Positions 58,977-64,000 of a DNA stretch of 64,000 nucleotides are shown piece by piece. The DNA is taken from NCBI GenBank assembly GCA_022827185.1, contig JAJDTM010000031.1, positions 62,001 to 126,000 of the forward strand. Direction: 5' to 3'. A program made the position numbers and the translations under genes. The notes under the pieces were generated by a model. The model was not told the origin of the DNA. It ran no database searches and saw only the letters and a program-made list of their open reading frames with translations. The stretch comes from Candidatus Poribacteria bacterium (GTDB lineage: Bacteria; Poribacteria; WGA-4E; WGA-3G). Within the stretch, counting starts at the first letter, position 1. Each line of letters begins with the position of its first letter.

Positions 58977-59495
58977 ATGCACAACATTGCAGAGAGAGGC
59001 AAACAAGCATCAGTAGATGGATTTGCTCATGAGCACATTGCTGCGGGGATCTTGATGAAGAAATACCAAAACGTTTCATTGGTTGATTTACCATTATCCC
59101 CTTATGACATTATTATCGTTCGTAAAACAGCAGATAATAGTGAAGACATTATCCGTGCGCAAGTAAAAACAGCGACTCAATCAGTTCCCTTTACTGGAGG
59201 AGGCAGAGGTGGAGTTGATAGAACGTACAGATCAGACGTTAAGACTTATACGCAATCTACGGCAACTTCAGATGTTGTCATTGGGGTTCACCCAATAGGC
59301 AATAACGCTTTTGAACTCTATTTTGTTCCAACCATACTCATTGAAGAACTCAATCAGAAGAGTATTTCAATTAACAAGATTAAAGATCTGAAAGAAAACT
59401 ATACCATTTTAGAAAACTGTAAAAACAGGAAAGTGGTTATTGATAAATGTAGAGAATATGGTATTCTATCATCAAAATCCGATTACTTGTTTTAG
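58977..59495 (+). CDS. PD-(D/E)XK-like protein, probable restriction partner
   Basis: This 172-residue protein has the pattern of a PD-(D/E)XK nuclease core: D44 in SPYDIIIV, then Q62-V-K64 in IRAQVKTATQ. The middle acid is glutamine, as seen in some resolvase-like and homing-nuclease-like families. An upstream acidic residue, E19 in FAHEH, may complete the site. Its place 18 bases after the methyltransferase on the same strand makes it the best candidate for the restriction enzyme. No recognition site can be inferred. Alternatives are a Holliday-junction resolvase relative or a non-catalytic companion. Confidence 0.65.
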   Translation: MHNIAERGKQASVDGFAHEHIAAGILMKKYQNVSLVDLPLSPYDIIIVRKTADNSEDIIRAQVKTATQSVPFTGGGRGGVDRTYRSDVKTYTQSTATSDVVIGVHPIGNNAFELYFVPTILIEELNQKSISINKIKDLKENYTILENCKNRKVVIDKCREYGILSSKSDYLF

Positions 59496-59583
59496 TGCTT
59501 TGTCACATCTAAACTGATAAGCGGTTCGTAGTGGCATCGCACGACTACGAACCGGGTTTACCTTTCATTTGAAGGTTAACAGA

Positions 59584-59703
59584 CTACTTGCTTGCTTGTT
59601 CCTGTTCTTTAATTCGCCCTACGTTATGCACGAGTGCTAACAATTCCTCGCCGCGCTTCTCGGCTTGCGCTTCATCTTCCGAAATCGCTCTGTTACAAAC
59701 AGC
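59584..59703 (-). pseudogene. duplicated C-terminal tail of a YfbK-like vWA protein
   Basis: Downstream of the vWA stop, and in the same frame, the minus strand encodes about 40 residues including EELLALVHNVGRIKEQEQASK and a stop. The vWA protein itself ends EELLSLVHKAHRLKEEKEG. The second tail is either a relic of a deleted tandem paralogue or an unused extension past a TAG stop. No start codon of its own is evident. Confidence 0.75.
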
Positions 59704-61746
59704 CTATCCTTCTTTTTCCTCTTTAAGGCGGTGCGCTTTATGGACAAGGCTGAGCAGTTCTTCGTTCCTTAGACTGTGTTGGCGAGTTTTCGCCTCAAAA
59801 TGCGGTAAGATACCTTCAAGCGTCTGGCGGACATTTTTTAAAGAACCCTTCTGTGCCCAAAAGCTGCCGCGTAGGATTTCAGCGAACTCGGCGATAGAAG
59901 CGGCAAGTTGGAACGTCGGAGTTGCCTCTTCAAATGTCCCCTTCAAAGCATCTGTAGCAATAGATTCATTGACCTCCGTCACGTGTCCTGTATCTGGGTT
60001 TTCATGTCGGATAGAGACCGTTGCGAGCTTGCCGACTGCATTATTGTGGAGTTTAATTTCATAGATCGCGGTGACACTATGTCCAGCACCGACTTCGCCA
60101 GCGTCTACAGTGTCATTACGGAAGTCTTCATGTGCGAGTCGGCGGTTTTCGTATCCGAGCAGTCGAAACCGGCTGACAGTTTCTGGGTTAAACTGGACCT
60201 GTATTTTGGCATCCTTCGCGATGACTTGTAGCGTGCCTGTCAGGTTTTCCACAAAGATCCGTTTCGCTTCGTCGAGTGTATCAACGTAGGCATAACTACC
60301 GTTGCCGTTGTTTGCGAGCTGCTCCATAAGGACATCGTTGTAATTGCCCATCCCGAAGCCGACTGTTGTTAGTGTTACACCTTCCTTAAGATATGTGCGA
60401 ATTTCTTTGAGAATTGCATCGGGTCCGGTTTGTCCGACGTTCGCAACGCCATCTGAACATAGGATTACACGATTGATATAATCGGATTTTGCGTTCTGGA
60501 TTGCGAGTTTATATCCCATCTGCAGTCCTGCCTCAGCATTCGTCGCGCCTTCTGGGGCGAGCGCGCGGATTGTGGTTAAGATATGCTCTCGATTTACAAT
60601 GCTGGTATGTGGCAGGACGACCCGTGCGTCGGAACCGTAGACGACGATACCGACTTTGTCGCTCGGACGGAGTTGTTCAAGCAAAAGTGTCAGTGCCTGT
60701 TTTACCAATCCCAATCTGTTTTCCCGTTCCATGGATCCAGAGACATCAACCACAAAAGTGAGTATTGCGTCTTTCCTGTCAGTGTCTGGAATCAGACGAC
60801 CTTGAATACCGATGTGTAGCAATTGGAGTCGTTTGCCTTCACCAAACTTTGAAGGCGCGCCCTCAAGATGGATGGCGAACGCCTCGTCTGTTGGCGGAGC
60901 ATAATTGTAATCCAAAGCGTTCACAAACTCTTCAACGCGTATGGCTTCTGATGGTGGCAGGTAACCATCTCGGAGGTAACGCCGCATGACAGTATATGAA
61001 GCGGTATCTACATCCATCCCAAATGTCGAAAATTGGTCGTCCTCCGTATCAATGAACGGATTGGTGCCAGCATCTTTAAAGTAGACATCCCCATAGGCAG
61101 CACCGTTTGGAGGATTCAATACTTGGGACTGAAGCACTTTGGCACTATGGAGATTTCTGCCTGTAACGACAACTGCTGTAGCGGCTTCACCGCTCGCTGG
61201 TTGGCGTAGTGGTACCTCAACACTACCGAGCACCCTGACGTACTCAGTGACCGTTTCGAGTCGATCGCGTGCCTCCCCAACGTTCTGAACCGGTGCTAAA
61301 CCGGGTGGTCGTTTAAACATAACTTTCTTAGTGGTTGCTGCACTTTCCGGTGTGTTAACATGAACGCGATTGTTTGATAAATCAGGTACTGGTAAACTTT
61401 CCGGCGTGCCAATGCGGGTGTTAGATAGGTCAGCGGATGGAGTACTCTTCAGTGCCTCTGCCGTTCTACTTACGTCGGTTGTTGTTAACTTTTGTGCCTC
61501 GTGGCGCAGTGGAAGAAATTGACCTCGGCCATGAAGATCCTTATAATTCACAGGATTGAAAGTTGGTTTACGCATGGACGGTTTCGGTGGTTCTTGAACT
61601 GGAAATAAAACGACTTCTTCTTCTAAATCAAAACTATTAAGATGGTAGCTTGGACCCATTAAATCAAGTCCAGCGATGAATATAACAGTAATGTGACACA
61701 CGACTGAGATCACGAGTGCACCTGACAGTCTTTTGATACGCATCAT
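59704..61746 (-). CDS. YfbK-like vWA domain membrane protein
   Basis: This 680-residue protein has an N-terminal membrane span (about 10-30) and a proline-rich, low-complexity linker (about 50-200). The conserved YfbK N-terminal region follows (about 215-310, YGDVYFKDAGTNPFI), then a vWA domain with MIDAS D334-V-S336-G-S338, and a C-terminal DUF3520-like domain (about 480-670). YfbK proteins are envelope-attached and of uncertain role. GGAGG precedes ATG 61746 at good spacing. The stop is followed in frame by a second copy of its last residues. No neighbouring sigma or anti-sigma genes are evident. Confidence 0.88.
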   Translation of the reverse strand: MMRIKRLSGALVISVVCHITVIFIAGLDLMGPSYHLNSFDLEEEVVLFPVQEPPKPSMRKPTFNPVNYKDLHGRGQFLPLRHEAQKLTTTDVSRTAEALKSTPSADLSNTRIGTPESLPVPDLSNNRVHVNTPESAATTKKVMFKRPPGLAPVQNVGEARDRLETVTEYVRVLGSVEVPLRQPASGEAATAVVVTGRNLHSAKVLQSQVLNPPNGAAYGDVYFKDAGTNPFIDTEDDQFSTFGMDVDTASYTVMRRYLRDGYLPPSEAIRVEEFVNALDYNYAPPTDEAFAIHLEGAPSKFGEGKRLQLLHIGIQGRLIPDTDRKDAILTFVVDVSGSMERENRLGLVKQALTLLLEQLRPSDKVGIVVYGSDARVVLPHTSIVNREHILTTIRALAPEGATNAEAGLQMGYKLAIQNAKSDYINRVILCSDGVANVGQTGPDAILKEIRTYLKEGVTLTTVGFGMGNYNDVLMEQLANNGNGSYAYVDTLDEAKRIFVENLTGTLQVIAKDAKIQVQFNPETVSRFRLLGYENRRLAHEDFRNDTVDAGEVGAGHSVTAIYEIKLHNNAVGKLATVSIRHENPDTGHVTEVNESIATDALKGTFEEATPTFQLAASIAEFAEILRGSFWAQKGSLKNVRQTLEGILPHFEAKTRQHSLRNEELLSLVHKAHRLKEEKEG

Positions 61747-61794
61747 CTTATACCTCCAAAAGTCTCCATAACAGATTAAAAATCTTACTACGCT

Positions 61795-62025
61795 TCACAA
61801 CTTTTGTACGGTATAAGCAATTTGCGTGCCATTCTCCGAGATAACCAATATGAACGAATTTTCAGGAGATCCCGCGGTAAACTGCACAAAATCGGGCAAA
61901 CCGATTCGGACACTGCACAAAATGGGACAGGGCGGCGGGAGATAAACAGGTATGCGCGAGCGAACCTTAAAGTCAGTCTGTTCGGTCATGAGAATCGCAA
62001 TACTGTTGCTTAGCGTGTGCTCCAT
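61795..62025 (-). CDS. doubtful small open frame upstream of the vWA gene
   Basis: This 76-residue frame (MEHTLSNSIAILMTEQ...) lies between the vWA and SDR genes on the same strand. It has no ribosome site, no recognisable domain and no signal sequence. The region could equally be non-coding. It is listed only because the gap is otherwise empty apart from a hairpin. Confidence 0.2.
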   Translation of the reverse strand: MEHTLSNSIAILMTEQTDFKVRSRIPVYLPPPCPILCSVRIGLPDFVQFTAGSPENSFILVISENGTQIAYTVQKL

Positions 62026-62090
62026 ATCGCGGGTGGAAAGACGGCATGGCTAAGTAGGTAGAGACACGGTGAATTTCGCTTTACGAAAAG

Positions 62091-62114
62091 CGGGCGGATA
62101 CTGTAGTCCGCCCG
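62091..62114. terminator. hairpin downstream of the SDR gene
   Basis: CGGGCGGA and TCCGCCCG pair across eight bases, 18 bases past the SDR stop on the minus strand. There is no strong T run, so it may be an RNA-stabilising or repeat hairpin instead. Confidence 0.5.
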
Positions 62115-62131
62115 TGCAAAGTGTCAGTAGA

Positions 62132-62845
62132 TTAGGCTCTGCCGTAAACAGGGATGGCAGCACCGTTGATGATGGTTGCGTCGTCGGAAGTAAGGAAGCA
62201 GATGACTTTGGCAACATCTGCCGGTGCCACCCATCGGTCGTGCTCTTCGTCTGGCATGGCTTCCCGATTCATGGGTGTGTCCATAATGCTGGGCATAATG
62301 GCGTTGACATTCACACCTGAATCCATTACCTCTGCGGCTAACGACTCGGTTAAAGTGCGGACACCGCCTTTTGAGACACAATAGGCACTTAAACCGGCTT
62401 CGCCTTTTAAACCTGCGCGTGCGGAGACGTTGATAATCTTCCCGTAACTTTGTGCTGTCATGTGTGGAATTGCGGTCTTGCAGCAGAGGAAAACGGATTT
62501 GAGGTTGAGGTTCATCATGAAGTCCCATCTATCCTCTTCAAGTTCCGCCGCCGGGATTCCGCCGACAAATCCGCCAACGATGTTGATCAAGATGTCCAAG
62601 GCACCGAATTTGGATACGAATTCCGCAACAGTCTTCTGGACTTCGGCTTCCTCGGTAACATTTGCGAAGAGGAAGGTAACGTCTTCAGTGAGTTCAGGGT
62701 TGTATTGTTTGAAGCGTTCGACCTCTTCTTCAAAGAGATAGGTAACAGCAACGGTATCGCCTTGGGCGAGGTAGGCTTTGGTGACGGCACTGCCTAATAT
62801 ACCGGTGCCGCCGGTGATGAGGACGTTTCGGTTTGATTTCGTCAT
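62132..62845 (-). CDS. short-chain dehydrogenase/reductase
   Basis: This 237-residue classical SDR has the nucleotide motif G12-G-T-G15-I-L-G18 and the catalytic set S141, Y155 and K159 (SAYCVSK), with INIVGG as the structural NNAG-like motif. It should oxidise or reduce a hydroxyl group using NAD(P) in the cytoplasm. GGAGAAA precedes ATG 62845. It is next to an enolase-superfamily epimerase on the same strand, 66 bases apart, so they may share a pathway for a hydroxy-acid or sugar acid. The substrate is unknown. Confidence 0.92.
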   Translation of the reverse strand: MTKSNRNVLITGGTGILGSAVTKAYLAQGDTVAVTYLFEEEVERFKQYNPELTEDVTFLFANVTEEAEVQKTVAEFVSKFGALDILINIVGGFVGGIPAAELEEDRWDFMMNLNLKSVFLCCKTAIPHMTAQSYGKIINVSARAGLKGEAGLSAYCVSKGGVRTLTESLAAEVMDSGVNVNAIMPSIMDTPMNREAMPDEEHDRWVAPADVAKVICFLTSDDATIINGAAIPVYGRA

Positions 62846-62911
62846 TTTTAAATTTCTCCATTTGGTTTAGCGGTTGTATATATCCCGAAAATAACATTTT
62901 GCGAGTATTCT

Positions 62912-63907
62912 TTACGTAACGCCAATACCGGGGTGTTTTGGTAGGATGAGTTTACCGTTATCAAGGGTTACGCCGGTGTACGGGTCGTTTGTGATGAGTA
63001 GGTTGCCGTCCAGATCTGCGTAGTCTACGAGCGGCGTTAGGTGTGCGGCGGCGGTGATGCCGAGGGAACTCTCTATCATACAACCGATCATCACAAGCAA
63101 ACCGTGTGTGCGAGCGATGTGTATCATTCGGTGTGCTTCAAGTAGCCCGCCACACTTGACGAGTTTGATGTTGATGCCGTCAACACACTCAGCAAGTGCC
63201 GGAATATCACTTGCGCGCTTGACACTCTCATCGGCAATGATTGGTAATTCCGAGTTTTCTCGGACAAACTTGAGACCCGCCAGATCATTAGGTTTTGTCG
63301 GTTGTTCGATGAGCTCAACACCATACCGCGCAAGTTCACGAATCTTTTGGATTGCCTCTTTTGGTGTCCATGCTGTATTTGCATCGACGTAGATAGATTT
63401 ATCAGTTACATCTCGGAGTGCTTCGATTATTTCAATATCGCGAGGTGTACCGAGTTTGACTTTTAGAATCGGATATGCATCGGCGTGTCGGGTTTTCTCC
63501 GCCATTACCTTGGGTTCATCAAGCCCGATGGTAAACGACGTACGAGGGGTTTTCTGGGAGTTGAGTCCCCAGAGTTTGTAGAGTGGAACGCCGAGTTTTT
63601 TACCGAGTCGGTCGTGTAGTGCCATATCAATGGCAGATTTTGCGGCGTAATTGCCGCCGAGTGTTGTCTCAACTGTCGCCATTACATCGTAGATCGCATC
63701 GAGATTGTCCGGAAGTACTGGCGCAATAGTTTCTAATGCAATGCTCACTGTCTCGACGGTTTCACCGTAAAACCGAGCGGGTGCTGTTTCACCGATACCG
63801 CCATCAATGTCTACCGAGATCACTTGTCGGTATGCATCTGTTGCGCGACGGGCAATTTTGAACGGATGCTTGAGTTGTAGATTTGTAATTCGAGAGACAA
63901 TACTCAT
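62912..63907 (-). CDS. enolase-superfamily epimerase (dipeptide epimerase-like)
   Basis: This 331-residue enzyme has the muconate-lactonising / mandelate racemase fold. The KxK acid-base pair is in PILKVKLGT. Metal ligands are in IYVDANTAW (D), LIEQPTKP (E) and IIADESVK (D), and the second base lysine is in INIKLVKCGG. The pattern is that of L-Ala-D/L-Glu and related dipeptide epimerases. ATG 63907 is preferred, with AAGGAAAA upstream; a longer frame runs to 63991 but would translate a repeat sequence. It may be cotranscribed with the SDR. The substrate is not determined by sequence. Confidence 0.85.
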   Translation of the reverse strand: MSIVSRITNLQLKHPFKIARRATDAYRQVISVDIDGGIGETAPARFYGETVETVSIALETIAPVLPDNLDAIYDVMATVETTLGGNYAAKSAIDMALHDRLGKKLGVPLYKLWGLNSQKTPRTSFTIGLDEPKVMAEKTRHADAYPILKVKLGTPRDIEIIEALRDVTDKSIYVDANTAWTPKEAIQKIRELARYGVELIEQPTKPNDLAGLKFVRENSELPIIADESVKRASDIPALAECVDGINIKLVKCGGLLEAHRMIHIARTHGLLVMIGCMIESSLGITAAAHLTPLVDYADLDGNLLITNDPYTGVTLDNGKLILPKHPGIGVT

Positions 63908-63955
63908 TTTTTTAATTTTCCTTGCGATTCGTTCAGGTAGGTCGTGCCTTTGACA

Positions 63956-64000
63956 TGTCTTTCCGTAGACCCGCTTTCCACTACGTTCCAAGCTACGCGC
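63956..64000. repeat. repeat segment related to 32030-32070
   Basis: From CCGTAGACCCGC to the window end at CTACGCGC, this aligns with the segment around 32038-32070 at about three-quarters identity by eye. That segment supplies the first residues of the homocysteine methyltransferase. It runs off the window. Confidence 0.45.

Overview
The window is about 64 kb of bacterial chromosome of moderate GC. It carries no rRNA, no tRNA that I can recognise, no CRISPR array and no phage genes. The gene mix includes two phytanoyl-CoA dioxygenase (PhyH) proteins, a sulfatase, several TIM-barrel sugar isomerases, WD40 and TolB-type propellers, a corrinoid methyl-transfer module, an orphan TRAP receptor pair, DUF5916 and BamA-like outer-membrane barrels, and many short palindromic repeats. 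Together with outer-membrane proteins and lipoproteins this points to a Gram-negative (diderm) bacterium resembling Candidatus Poribacteria or a related environmental lineage. The assignment is inferred from family content, not from a marker gene.

Layout. 0-7 kb: PhyH enzyme, a small membrane protein, a DUF202 protein and an MDR reductase, two WD40 proteins, a sugar isomerase, and a second PhyH enzyme on the minus strand. 7-11.4 kb: a CBM9/DUF5916 outer-membrane protein and, converging on it, a secreted 12-repeat WD40 protein. 11.4-18 kb: a repeat-rich gap, small membrane proteins, a TPR/TolB-like lipoprotein, a second MDR reductase overlapping a methyltransferase, and a transglutaminase with a consensus promoter. 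18-28 kb: a BatA-like vWA protein joined to a BamA-like barrel, a polytopic membrane protein, a PreP-like M16C protease, and a frameshifted DUF4097 gene. 28-39.5 kb (all minus): a hypothetical protein, a DegT aminotransferase, DUF402, then a corrinoid module (homocysteine methyltransferase, Fe-S/ASKHA reactivase, B12-binding protein), the TatT-DctP pair, a tandem USP protein and a YgfZ-like folate protein. 39.7-47.4 kb: a 1228-residue DUF4097-CBM9-POTRA-barrel fusion, a XylA-like isomerase, an adenylate kinase and a GT39 glycosyltransferase. 47.4-50 kb: a TnpB insertion that has split one of two tandem GNAT genes. 50-55.3 kb: aroK-aroB, then a four-gene membrane cluster of unknown function. 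55.3-59.5 kb: a sugar isomerase with a sulfatase, then a DNA methyltransferase with a PD-(D/E)XK-like protein. 59.6-64 kb: a YfbK-like vWA protein with a duplicated tail, an SDR and an enolase-superfamily epimerase.

How the genes work together. The corrinoid trio looks like a dissociated methyl-transfer system. The isomerases, sulfatase, SDR, epimerase and MDR proteins fit use of sulfated or modified sugars and related organic matter. The barrel and vWA proteins serve the envelope. The intergenic DNA is unusually structured. It holds at least three families of palindromic or foldback repeats, some nested in each other and some inside coding sequence, and two near-consensus promoters placed so close to a start codon that leaderless transcripts are predicted.

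The best candidates for something new are the four-gene membrane cluster at 52.0-55.3 kb, the corrinoid module with an extra four-cysteine N-terminus, the DUF4097-CBM9-BamA fusion, and the hairpin repeats whose stems vary while their tails stay constant.
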